This document shows, one piece after another, positions 30,096-37,144 of a stretch of DNA of 37,144 nt (positions are counted from its first letter, which is position 1; every line of letters begins with the position of its first letter). The DNA comes from Rikenellaceae bacterium. GTDB taxonomy: Bacteria; Bacteroidota; Bacteroidia; Bacteroidales; UBA932. Made by a program: the position numbers and the translations under genes. The notes under the pieces were generated by a model that was not told the origin of the DNA, made no database searches, and saw only the letters and a program-made list of their open reading frames with translations. The DNA lies in NCBI GenBank assembly GCA_022777205.1, contig JALFGP010000129.1:1-37144 (forward strand). Direction: 5' to 3'.

Positions 30096-30506
30096 TCAGT
30101 TGTTTCTATTGTGTGATTGTTTGATTCCGCTGTAAACTTCCTGTTGTCTGCCGATGATTTCATCCGCCTTTTCCATTCCCCTCACTGAGTGCTGCATATT
30201 GCTTGAAATTGAAGAGAGTACCCTTTCCACTTCAGCATAAGCCAACTGAGGGTCATCAAAGGTGTCCTGTGGAGCTGAGTTCCGGGCCATTCCGTACCCC
30301 AACCATCCCACCAGGACTATTGATGCTGCAGCAGTGATGCTTAAGAAACTGCGCTTGATCCTGGCAATCCTCGCCCTGCTATCTGCCTGAGGGCCTTCCT
30401 GAGAGGTTTTCCCGTCCGCAAGGATTCTTGAAGCCGCATCCATCCCGTCCAGCATTTTTTCTATGCTGGTTTCCAGGTCGGAAGGAATTTGAATATTCTT
30501 GTCCAT
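30096..30506 (-). CDS. Single-pass membrane protein, anti-sigma-like
   Basis: A 136-residue protein. A polar N-terminal part (residues 1-52, LETSIEKMLDGMD) is followed by one membrane helix at about 55-75 (FLSITAAASIVLVGWLGYGM) and a periplasmic part with helical character (VERVLSSISSNMQHSVRGM). Its place directly after the sigma gene and its topology fit a membrane-bound regulator that could hold the sigma factor. No zinc-binding HxxxCxxC motif is seen, so a classic ZAS anti-sigma factor is unlikely. Confidence 0.6.
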   Translation of the reverse strand: MDKNIQIPSDLETSIEKMLDGMDAASRILADGKTSQEGPQADSRARIARIKRSFLSITAAASIVLVGWLGYGMARNSAPQDTFDDPQLAYAEVERVLSSISSNMQHSVRGMEKADEIIGRQQEVYSGIKQSHNRNN

Positions 30507-30523
30507 TTCTGTTTTCTATAAGA

Positions 30524-31015
30524 TCATCGTTTAAGTTCTGCCTTGATTTTCTGTCTTGCCCTGGATATGCGCACCCTCACATTCACCGGATTCAGGCCGG
30601 TCCTCCTACAGATTTCGTCATATTCCAACTCCTCGAAAAACCTGAGCTGCACAAGCAGGCGGTCGTCTTCCGGAAGTTTTTCCATTGCTGCATAGAGACC
30701 TGATACCGTTTCCCTGTTGATGGTCCCCCTGTCGGTTTCCTCAAGTGATGGGCAGTTCACGGCGGAGTCAATATCCTGTCCCCTTCTCACATTTTTCTTG
30801 CGGATGAGGTCAAGGCTTATGTTCCTGACTATGGTATTGCCGTAAGAAACGGGATTGAGGACAGTTTCCAGTTTGTCCTTGGAGTTCCAGAGCCTGACAT
30901 AGAGTTCCTGCACTGCATCCTTGGCATCAGCCTCATTTCCGAGCACCGCCCAGGCAGTCCTGTAAAAGGTTGCATTCAGCGGCAGCCAGACAGACTTGAA
31001 CTCCTCGTGTGTCAT
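30524..31015 (-). CDS. ECF-family RNA polymerase sigma factor
   Basis: A 163-residue sigma-70 family protein with only regions 2 and 4: AWAVLGNEADAKDAVQELYVR (region 2) and LRFFEELEYDEICRRTGLN plus VNVRVRISRARQKIKAEL (region 4, HTH). It follows a DUF4252 gene by one base and precedes a membrane protein, all read from one promoter. It would direct transcription of an envelope or stress regulon and, given the promoter at 31607-31634, its own operon. Confidence 0.9.
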   Translation of the reverse strand: MTHEEFKSVWLPLNATFYRTAWAVLGNEADAKDAVQELYVRLWNSKDKLETVLNPVSYGNTIVRNISLDLIRKKNVRRGQDIDSAVNCPSLEETDRGTINRETVSGLYAAMEKLPEDDRLLVQLRFFEELEYDEICRRTGLNPVNVRVRISRARQKIKAELKR

Positions 31016-31016
31016 A

Positions 31017-31574
31017 TCAGTCCTTGTGTTCGTTTACCATCTGCTGGAGTGCGGAAATCGGGAATTTGCCCTGCATAATTATCAGGTCGCAGTCGTCGGA
31101 CTCATAGATTATGAAGTCCTGAAAGAACTCACCTTCCATCTTTCCCACATAGATGCCCACCGTATCTTCTTCGTCTTTGGCTTCGAGAATCAACTCGCAT
31201 CCGGCAAGAGCGCCCTCCATGTCGGCCTTGAAATTCTGTCTGAGCTCCGGCGAGCAGTCGTCCATAGAAAGAATGACCATAGCTTTGAGGGCATCCACTG
31301 CTTCGGCAGGCATTTCGTCATCAGCCTTCATACCCGCCTTTGCAACAGTGAGAAGGAAACCGTCAACCTTGAGATAGTCAACCTTCTTCACATTTTTGTA
31401 TTTCTTGATGACCTGTTTGAGAGAAAGAGTTTCAGCCGGCTTGACATTAGAGGCATTTTTCCCGTCCCTTTGTTCCATACTGGCTCCGGAAGCAGCATCT
31501 GTCTGTGCAGAAGCGCTCAATGCAGGAACCGTAATCATCATCGCTGCTGCAATAATTGCATAAATCTTTTTCAT
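31017..31574 (-). CDS. DUF4252 family secreted protein (first)
   Basis: A 185-residue protein with a signal peptide (MKKIYAIIAAAMMITVPAL) ending in SASAQ. The mature part has a charged linker and a DUF4252-like body, LSLKQVIKKYKNVKKVDYLK and FPISALQQMV at the end. It is the first gene of the sigma module; the next ATG begins one base after its stop. A longer frame from 31658 crosses the promoter and is not used. Confidence 0.7.
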   Translation of the reverse strand: MKKIYAIIAAAMMITVPALSASAQTDAASGASMEQRDGKNASNVKPAETLSLKQVIKKYKNVKKVDYLKVDGFLLTVAKAGMKADDEMPAEAVDALKAMVILSMDDCSPELRQNFKADMEGALAGCELILEAKDEEDTVGIYVGKMEGEFFQDFIIYESDDCDLIIMQGKFPISALQQMVNEHKD

Positions 31575-31606
31575 ATTTCTGTTAATTTTTAAATGTTCGC
31601 AACAGA

Positions 31607-31634
31607 AAGACGGGAACCGGCCCGGCTTGTTACA
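31607..31634 (-). promoter_or_regulatory. ECF-type promoter of the sigma module
   Basis: Minus strand: TGTAACA (31634-31628), 15 bases, CGTCTT (31612-31607). AAC in the -35 box and GTC in the -10 box are hallmarks of ECF-dependent promoters. It lies 33 bases before the ATG of the first module gene and is unlike the TAnnTTTG promoters elsewhere, so self-activation by the encoded sigma factor is likely. Confidence 0.6.
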
Positions 31635-31654
31635 GAAATTGTGAAAAAAATTCG

Positions 31655-32968
31655 TCATTGCCCCTCATCGATAATATTTTCCAGAGCCTCCAGACTATTG
31701 TCCATAGAAATGAAGACTTTTTCCCTGCCCATTGCGGCGGCAAGGGAGTCCGGGGTGGTCAGTTTCCATTCAGACTGTGGCGCATACTCAGCAAAGGCCT
31801 CGGCTATGACTTCGGAGAATTTGGCAGCGTGGGCGGTTGACAGGTAGAAACCGTTGGCATCCCCTGCCTTGCGGGCAAGGTAGGCGACAGATGAATGGGG
31901 ATCTGAAAGATATCCATCCTTAAGATAGATGTCCACTATGGCTTTCTTTATTTGCGCATCGGTGAATGAGAAGCCCTCAACCATATTTGTAAGTGCCTGA
32001 AAATCATTATTAAAGAGGCTCATCATACGCTCGTAGTTGCTAGGGGCCCCAACGTCCATAGCATTGGCAACCGTCCGGACTGAAGGACCGGGCTTATACT
32101 CCCCTGTCAGGAGAAATTTGGGAATGACATCATTGGCATTGGATGCAACTATGAATTTGTGTACAGGAAGGCCCATTTTCCAAGCCAGCATTCCAGCCGT
32201 GACATTGCCATAATTGCCACTCGGAACCACGATGTCAGGCGCGCCCGTATTGACCGAAGCCCACTGGGCCCACGCATAGAAATAATAAAATGACTGGGGA
32301 ATCCAACGCAGAAGATTGATGGAATTGGCGGAAGTGACATTATGGGTCTTGCGGAATTCCGCATCATTGAAAACTGCCTTCACAAGGGCCTGGCAATCAT
32401 CAAAATTGCCTCTCACACGCACCGGAGTGATATTTCCGCCAAGAGTGGTCATCTGGGCCTCCTGCAGCGGGCTCACCTTGCCTTCGGGATAGAGCACCAC
32501 CACCCTGGTGCCTGGAACATTGAAGAACCCGGCTGCAACTGCACTGCCTGTGTCTCCCGAAGTGGCGGTGAGAATGGTCAGATTGTCTCCTTCAGAGTTG
32601 AGCAGGCCGAACATCCCACCCATAAATCTGGCTCCGAAGTCCTTGAATGCGCAAGTGGGGCCGTGGAAGAGTTCAAGCACGTTCACACCCGGCTCAATGG
32701 TCCTGAGCGGACAGTCAAAGTCGTATGCCTTCCTGACCATTGCTGAAATCTGTTCCTGCGGGAGGTCGTCCAAGAAAAACAGGGACGCGAGATAGCCGGC
32801 AAGCTCTGCATAGGAAATTGATGCAAGTCTGCGTACGGTCTCAAGGTCTGCCTGCGGGATGAGCTCCGGCATAAAAAGGCCTCCGTCAGGGGCGAGTCCC
32901 AGACTGGCCGCATCTTTTAGCGTGAAGGGATGGCTGCGGGAGACATCTCTGGTGCTATAATATTTCAT
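31655..32968 (-). CDS. thrC: Threonine synthase
   Basis: A 437-residue PLP enzyme that turns O-phosphohomoserine into threonine. It starts MKYYSTRDVSRSHPFTLKDA, has the PLP lysine in GPTCAFKDFGARFMGG, the phosphate-binding TATSGDTGSAVA and later PSGNYGNVTAGM. All key motifs are present and the length is standard. It follows thrB, 32 bases downstream on the same strand. Cytoplasmic. The sigma module promoter lies just beyond its stop. Confidence 0.95.
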   Translation of the reverse strand: MKYYSTRDVSRSHPFTLKDAASLGLAPDGGLFMPELIPQADLETVRRLASISYAELAGYLASLFFLDDLPQEQISAMVRKAYDFDCPLRTIEPGVNVLELFHGPTCAFKDFGARFMGGMFGLLNSEGDNLTILTATSGDTGSAVAAGFFNVPGTRVVVLYPEGKVSPLQEAQMTTLGGNITPVRVRGNFDDCQALVKAVFNDAEFRKTHNVTSANSINLLRWIPQSFYYFYAWAQWASVNTGAPDIVVPSGNYGNVTAGMLAWKMGLPVHKFIVASNANDVIPKFLLTGEYKPGPSVRTVANAMDVGAPSNYERMMSLFNNDFQALTNMVEGFSFTDAQIKKAIVDIYLKDGYLSDPHSSVAYLARKAGDANGFYLSTAHAAKFSEVIAEAFAEYAPQSEWKLTTPDSLAAAMGREKVFISMDNSLEALENIIDEGQ

Positions 32969-33003
32969 AGTCTTAACTTTTAGAAGGTTAGACTTAACTT
33001 TTA
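32968..33003. repeat. Two 15-bp direct repeats between thrB and thrC
   Basis: TAGTCTTAACTTTTA (32968-32982) and TAGACTTAACTTTTA (32989-33003) differ at one base and are spaced 21 bp, two turns of the helix. They fill the thrB-thrC gap and include the thrB stop. They could bind a regulator or be a small duplication. Confidence 0.4.
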
Positions 33004-33933
33004 TAGTGTAAGATGGGTAAGTTTGGCTCCCTTGTTGGATACTTTAACGACATAGACCTCGCATCCGGTGTCAAGGGCCTCGAAGTGTTCCTTGAGAACT
33101 TTTCCGGCAGACTCGGCCACCGGACGGCTGTCACAGAGGGCAAATACAGACGGACCGGAACCGGATATGTTCATTGCAAGTGCTCCTGTCTCAAGAATCT
33201 TTTCCCTCAGATGGTCAAAACCAGGGATAAATTGCTTTCTGTATGGTTCCGCCACAAAATCCTGCATAGAGTGACCTATGAGTTTGATGTTCCCGGTACA
33301 CAGACCTGCCACCAGTCCTCCCACATTGCCCCATTGACGCACGGCATCGTGCATAGGCACTGCCTTCGGAAGTATTTCCCTGGCAGCTTTTGTGCTCACG
33401 ACGATATGCGGATGGACAACTGCACAATAGAAATTGCCCGGAACCGGCAGCTGAATCAGGTCCAGAGGTTCATATCCCCTGATGAGCACAATTCCTCCCA
33501 TAACTGCCGGAGCAGCATTGTCTGCGTGGAAGCCTCCGCTGGCCAGGTTTTCACCTTCCATCGCGCAAATGACAACTTCCTCCTCAGTGAGCGGACAACC
33601 GAAAAGTTCATTCATTCCGAAAGCCGCAGCTGCCGAAGATGCAGCACTGGAACCTATACCCGAACCGGGATATATTTTTTCGCAAATAACCACATCGATT
33701 TGGGCTTTCTGATTGATTTTCTGAAGAAAAGACCTCACAACCGGCGTGATGACATTGTCTTCAATGTTTTCAGGAAGGGGCACACCGCTCTTGTTCGTAA
33801 TGCTGAGCCCGTCTCCCTCGCTGGCAGTCATTTCAAGGATATCCCCCACCTCGTCCAATGCCAGACCTATTACGTCAAAACCACAACCCATATTGGCAAT
33901 AGATGCCGGGGCAAACACTCTAACCTTTTTCAT
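33001..33933 (-). CDS. thrB: Homoserine kinase
   Basis: A 310-residue GHMP kinase. The start MKKVRVFAPASIANMGCGFD at 33933 matches the family exactly; the longer frame upstream is spurious. The ATP-binding GHMP motif is PGSGIGSSAASSAAAAFG and the C-terminal motif is MNISGSGPSVFAL. It phosphorylates homoserine for threonine synthase, the next gene. No thrA is in the window. Confidence 0.95.
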   Translation of the reverse strand: MKKVRVFAPASIANMGCGFDVIGLALDEVGDILEMTASEGDGLSITNKSGVPLPENIEDNVITPVVRSFLQKINQKAQIDVVICEKIYPGSGIGSSAASSAAAAFGMNELFGCPLTEEEVVICAMEGENLASGGFHADNAAPAVMGGIVLIRGYEPLDLIQLPVPGNFYCAVVHPHIVVSTKAAREILPKAVPMHDAVRQWGNVGGLVAGLCTGNIKLIGHSMQDFVAEPYRKQFIPGFDHLREKILETGALAMNISGSGPSVFALCDSRPVAESAGKVLKEHFEALDTGCEVYVVKVSNKGAKLTHLTL

Positions 33934-33970
33934 TTTTCTTGCGTTAAGTTTCTCTTTTGGGCACAAAACG

Positions 33971-33978
33971 GCAAGGTA
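33971..33978 (-). promoter_or_regulatory. Promoter-like element (TACCTTGC) before thrB
   Basis: Minus-strand TACCTTGC is a six-of-eight-type match to TAnnTTTG, 37 bases before the thrB ATG. A modest call. Confidence 0.3.
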
Positions 33979-34025
33979 CAAAATAGATTCTGGAATTCCA
34001 ATCTTTATGCTGATAAATTGATTTT

Positions 34026-35036
34026 TCAGCGGTGGCGGAAGATTTCGTCGGCATAGGAGGCCAGACCGGTAAGAGCCATCATAATGGACTGTGACTCGTG
34101 GGAAATCGTGGCGAAGATAATGCCCAGTTCGAATGGAAGGGAATAGACCGTGCTCAAGGCAAGGGCCACCACGTAATGGAAGGCTCCGAACCCTCCCGGC
34201 ACCGGCACCAGCCATCCCAGACTGCCCACGAGCATAAGGAACATCGCATCTGCAAGTCCGAGGGCATCCAGCAGGGGAACAGCTCGCAGGGAGGTGTAGC
34301 TCATAAGAAAATACATACCCCAGATGAGTACGGAATGGAGTATGAACTTCCACGCCTTCTTCATTCTGAAACAGCTGACCAGGCCGTCCGCCACACCCTT
34401 CAGCAAAGACCAGAGCTTTGAGGCGAGGACATTCCTGTCCCTGAAAAACACGACAAAGGCCACGCAGATTCCCACAGCCGCGAGCATAATCAAGGCAATC
34501 CACCACAGGCTCAGATTCAGCCTCCCGGATGCCGGCAGCCAGATATTGTCGATGAAGAAGGCCCCGAACTGATTCCATTTCAGGCAGAGGAAAGCCACGA
34601 GTATGCCGAACATCATCAGCAGGTCTATGCTCCTTTCCGTCACGACCGTGCCCAGGACTTGCTCATAGCCCAGCCCCTTTCCGCCTCTTTTGCGCTCCTG
34701 CACTGCCGAATCCCGGGACACCACACCGCAACGCACCAGCTCCCCTATTCTCGGAAAGACGAAATTTGCAAGATAGCCGATGTTCACGGCATTGAAGACT
34801 GTCACGCGGGAAGTTGCCCCGTCTATGGGCAGCAATATCTCCCTCCATCGTTCCGCCCTGAACCAGTTGGACAGCACCCCGGCCAATATGCTAAGCATCA
34901 CCCATTCCCAACGGCATCCTTTCAGGCTCTCAAGGAATTCCTGCCAGTTGACTTCGCGGAAACAGAACCACAGCAGCACCGCCGCAAGCACAAGCGACAA
35001 GGTGTATTTCAATATGTTCCTAATATTCTTTTTCAT
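34026..35036 (-). CDS. UPF0104/LPG-synthase-like integral membrane protein
   Basis: A 336-residue protein with about eight membrane segments: TLSLVLAAVLLWFCF at the N-terminus, WVMLSILAGVLSNWFRAERW, LLMMFGILVAFLCL, WIALIMLAAVGICVAFVVFF and a final block with LMLVGSLGWLVPVPGGFG. This is the flippase-like lysylphosphatidylglycerol synthase TM family (UPF0104). NWFRAERW and PVPGGFGAFH are typical. The soluble synthase domain is absent. Role unproven; probably lipid-linked transport. Confidence 0.8.
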   Translation of the reverse strand: MKKNIRNILKYTLSLVLAAVLLWFCFREVNWQEFLESLKGCRWEWVMLSILAGVLSNWFRAERWREILLPIDGATSRVTVFNAVNIGYLANFVFPRIGELVRCGVVSRDSAVQERKRGGKGLGYEQVLGTVVTERSIDLLMMFGILVAFLCLKWNQFGAFFIDNIWLPASGRLNLSLWWIALIMLAAVGICVAFVVFFRDRNVLASKLWSLLKGVADGLVSCFRMKKAWKFILHSVLIWGMYFLMSYTSLRAVPLLDALGLADAMFLMLVGSLGWLVPVPGGFGAFHYVVALALSTVYSLPFELGIIFATISHESQSIMMALTGLASYADEIFRHR

Positions 35037-35046
35037 AAACGGACGG

Positions 35047-35054
35047 CAAAATTA
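35047..35054 (-). promoter_or_regulatory. -7 element (TAATTTTG) of the UPF0104 gene
   Basis: Minus-strand TAATTTTG fits TAnnTTTG. It is 10 bases from the ATG at 35036, so the leader is very short. Confidence 0.5.
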
Positions 35055-35096
35055 CAAATTTCTGGGATTTGATTATAATGCCTCACAAAGAAATGT

Positions 35097-35104
35097 TATC
35101 TTTG
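35097..35104 (+). promoter_or_regulatory. -7 element (TATCTTTG) of the PfkB kinase operon
   Basis: TATCTTTGCA is a textbook Bacteroidales form. It lies 26 bases before the ATG at 35131 and diverges from the UPF0104 promoter. Confidence 0.65.
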
Positions 35105-35130
35105 CACCAAATGTTCGAAAAAATATATAT

Positions 35131-36135
35131 ATGAAAACCATACTCGGCATCGGCAACGCCTTGACAGACATTCTTGCCATCCTTCCCGACGACTCATTTC
35201 TGGAGGAATACAATATCCCCAAGGGAAGTATGCAGCACGTGGACAAAGAAACAGGAGACAAAATTCTCGAAAGGCTGAAGCCTCTCGGAGTGCAGTACGT
35301 AGCTGGTGGTTCAGCCGCCAACACCATCACCTGCACAGCGATTTTCGGGATGAAATCAGCCTTCATAGGCAAGACCGGTGACGACGACCTGGGCCACCTC
35401 TTCAAGAGCGACCAGGCCCAGTACGGCATCAAATCCATACTCCTCAAGGGCAAGAATCCTTCAGGCAGGGCCGTGGTGCTGATTACCGCTCCGAATGCCG
35501 AAAGGACTTTTGCGGATTATATGGGGGCGGCTCTGGAACTGGTTCCCGAAGACTTGAAGCCGGAGTATTTCAAAGGTTATGACTATTTCCACATTGAGGG
35601 CTATCTTGTTCAGAACCAAGCGCTTATCCGCAAGGCAGTGGAAATGGCAAAGGCTGCCGGCTGCATCATTTCCATAGATATGGCATCCTACAATGTGGTG
35701 GAGGCCAACAGGGAATTCCTTCAGGACATAGTGAAGAACTACGTGGACATAGTCTTTGCAAATGAAACCGAGGCAAGGGCGTTCACGGGGCTGGAGCAGA
35801 AGGATGCGCTGGATGAGATTGCACGTCACTGCGACATTGCCGTAGTGAAAATAGGCAAACACGGTTCAATGGTCAAACAAGGGGACGAATACCATTATAT
35901 AGAAGCCTGGCCGGCCGATACCATCGATGCAACTGGGGCTGGAGACACCTATGCCGCAGGTTTCCTCTATGCCCACTCTCTGGGAATGCCTCTGAGAGTC
36001 TGCGGAGAGGTGGGTTCGATCATCGCGGCAAAGGTGGTGGAAGTCATCGGCACCAAAATCGACATACCTCGTTGGAAAGCCGCCAAGAAAGAAATCAAGG
36101 AACTTATCAAGGCAACAAAAGAGGGCAAGAACTGA
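35131..36135 (+). CDS. PfkB-family carbohydrate/nucleoside kinase (adenosine kinase-like)
   Basis: A 334-residue ribokinase-family enzyme. The start MKTILGIGNALTDILA at 35131 follows the promoter; the longer frame is not real. GGSAANTITCTAIFG and FIGKTGDDDLG are the first PfkB signature; DATGAGDTYAAGFLYAH the second, with the catalytic aspartate. The sequence resembles the Bacteroidota adenosine kinase/ribokinase branch; the precise substrate cannot be fixed. It starts a run of three overlapping rightward genes. Confidence 0.85.
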   Translation: MKTILGIGNALTDILAILPDDSFLEEYNIPKGSMQHVDKETGDKILERLKPLGVQYVAGGSAANTITCTAIFGMKSAFIGKTGDDDLGHLFKSDQAQYGIKSILLKGKNPSGRAVVLITAPNAERTFADYMGAALELVPEDLKPEYFKGYDYFHIEGYLVQNQALIRKAVEMAKAAGCIISIDMASYNVVEANREFLQDIVKNYVDIVFANETEARAFTGLEQKDALDEIARHCDIAVVKIGKHGSMVKQGDEYHYIEAWPADTIDATGAGDTYAAGFLYAHSLGMPLRVCGEVGSIIAAKVVEVIGTKIDIPRWKAAKKEIKELIKATKEGKN

Positions 36136-36680
36136 TGAGATTCCTGAAAAACTTCTTCGTCAAGCGGCAGATCAAGGCATCCGGCTTCAGGGAGGAAAGG
36201 CATTCCGTCCCTCTTGCCTCGGTCCGCAGGTGCATAGTTCTGCTGGACGTGGAAGACGCGGAATCGGATGCCTGCCTCAAGTTCGCCACGACGTATTTCG
36301 GAGGCAGAGGAATAGAATTGAAGCCTTTTTTCCTGGATATGGGCAAGCACGCCAAGGACGACATCATCACCACGGCTGTAAAAACGACCATTCTCAAAAG
36401 AAATCTGTCCTTTTTCGGCACACTGCCTGAAGAAATGGTGGCAGAGCTGCAGTCCGAGCCTGCCGATTTGTACCTATGCCTGGTGGACAACTGCCTGCCG
36501 GTGACTCGCTGTTTCAATGCCATAGTCCCGGCTCCTTTCTGCGTGGGCCTGAAAGACTATGCCGGCTCTCCCTTTTCAATGGTTTTCAAAGGTTCTGAGG
36601 AGGAACATATTCAAGTCAATTTCCACGATAGCGCCAAGAGACTGGAGAGCATCGTGAATTATCTCGAAATGGTTGTATGA
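36135..36680 (+). CDS. Conserved Bacteroidota protein (DUF6913-like)
   Basis: A 181-residue protein. The start MRFLKNFFVKRQIKASG at 36135 overlaps the kinase stop as TGATG. It has no membrane helix; strands are visible in RCIVLLDVED, LYLCLVDN and an ending SIVNYLEMVV. I associate the layout with the DUF6913 family found next to kinases and DUF368 genes in Bacteroidota, from memory. Function unknown. Confidence 0.6.
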   Translation: MRFLKNFFVKRQIKASGFREERHSVPLASVRRCIVLLDVEDAESDACLKFATTYFGGRGIELKPFFLDMGKHAKDDIITTAVKTTILKRNLSFFGTLPEEMVAELQSEPADLYLCLVDNCLPVTRCFNAIVPAPFCVGLKDYAGSPFSMVFKGSEEEHIQVNFHDSAKRLESIVNYLEMVV

Positions 36681-37144
36681 AAGAAAATCTGAAAAAATAC
36701 GGACTTGTGGCAATTAAAGGTGCCTGTATGGGAGCCTCGGATGTGATTCCGGGCGTGAGTGGCGGCACAATAGCCTTTATGACAGGCATTTACTCTGAAC
36801 TTATAGATTCCATTCACAATATTGACGGGATTGCCCTGAAGCTTTTCTTCACCGGTCGGTTCCGCGAATTCTGGAAACACATAAACGGCAATTTCCTCAT
36901 CAGTTTGCTTGTGGGGATACTTTTCAGTGTCTTTTCCCTTGCAAAACTGATGACCTGGCTGCTGGAAAACCAGCCTGCGCCGACTTGGGCCTTCTTCTTC
37001 GGTCTGATTGTGGCCTCGTCCATCTTCATCCTCAAGGGAGTCCATTTCTGGAAATGGAAAGACTATGTCTGCACCCTTGCAGGAGTGGTTCTGGGCGCTG
37101 TAGTCTGCACTCTCTCCCCTTCCACGACTCCCGACGGACTGTGG
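36677..37144 (+). CDS. DUF368 family membrane protein, partial (runs off right edge)
   Basis: An open frame from ATG at 36677, overlapping the previous stop as ATGA, to the window end, 156 codons. It starts MKENLKKYGLVAIKGACMG, then the family hallmark GASDVIPGVSGGTIAFMTGIY and membrane segments at FLISLLVGILFSVFSLAKL and WAFFFGLIVASSIFILKG. This is the DUF368 family of inner-membrane transporters, members of which have been linked to undecaprenyl phosphate recycling. The C-terminal half is outside the window. Confidence 0.85.
   Translation, partial: MKENLKKYGLVAIKGACMGASDVIPGVSGGTIAFMTGIYSELIDSIHNIDGIALKLFFTGRFREFWKHINGNFLISLLVGILFSVFSLAKLMTWLLENQPAPTWAFFFGLIVASSIFILKGVHFWKWKDYVCTLAGVVLGAVVCTLSPSTTPDGLW

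Noticed and set aside
1..37144. CRISPR arrays, tRNA and rRNA genes
   Set aside because: No regularly spaced repeats, cloverleaf with TTC-loop bases or rRNA-like stretches were found by reading.

Overview
The window looks like a chromosome segment from a Bacteroidales-type member of the Bacteroidota. Evidence: many promoter elements of the TAnnTTTG class, an ECF sigma module with two DUF4252-type secreted proteins, a DUF1703-type AAA-ATPase, a DUF4160/DUF2442 pair, and a long aryl-polyene/flexirubin-like lipid operon. No species can be named from the sequence alone. No tRNA, rRNA or CRISPR array was seen.

Positions 1 to about 6540 are an accessory patchwork. It holds a possible transposase 5' end at the left edge, a PIN toxin with its antitoxin, a type I restriction specificity (hsdS) remnant, an XRE regulator with a palindromic operator, a group II intron domain I fragment, and a DUF4160/DUF2442 pair with its own operator-like repeat. 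Two relics of the same gene lie at 2950-3812 and 5552-5918; the first is interrupted by opposite-strand DUF1016 and ORF6N remnants. Between them are a zinc-ribbon gene that looks frameshifted, a two-repeat secreted protein with an in-frame stop, and an intact secreted protein. Two tandem homologous small-RNA-like units (about 6094-6326), each with promoter and terminator, end this region.

Positions 6545-27232 form one tightly packed leftward operon of 21 genes, many joined by ATGA or TAATG overlaps. Read from its promoter near 27250 it encodes FabG, ketosynthase, ACP, LPLAT acyltransferase, dehydratase, thioesterase, long ketosynthase, ACP, second long ketosynthase, a small EamA/SMR-like membrane protein, a LolA-like carrier, malonyl transacylase, a second dehydratase, a GT2-acyltransferase fusion, two CrtI/CRTISO-like FAD oxidoreductases, a secreted esterase, an MMPL exporter, a third ACP, an AMP-ligase and a second hydrolase. 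Together these can start, elongate, reduce, dehydrate, esterify and export a polyene-type acyl chain. No aromatic ammonia-lyase is present, so the starter unit is open. A second promoter lies just before the last three genes.

To the right, a DUF1703-type gene reads away from the operon. It is followed by leftward genes: a small hydrolase, then an ECF sigma module (DUF4252 protein, sigma factor, membrane protein, DUF4252 protein) with its own ECF-type promoter, then thrC, thrB and a UPF0104 membrane protein. The right end reads rightward: a PfkB-family sugar/nucleoside kinase, a small Bacteroidota protein, and a DUF368 membrane protein cut by the window edge.
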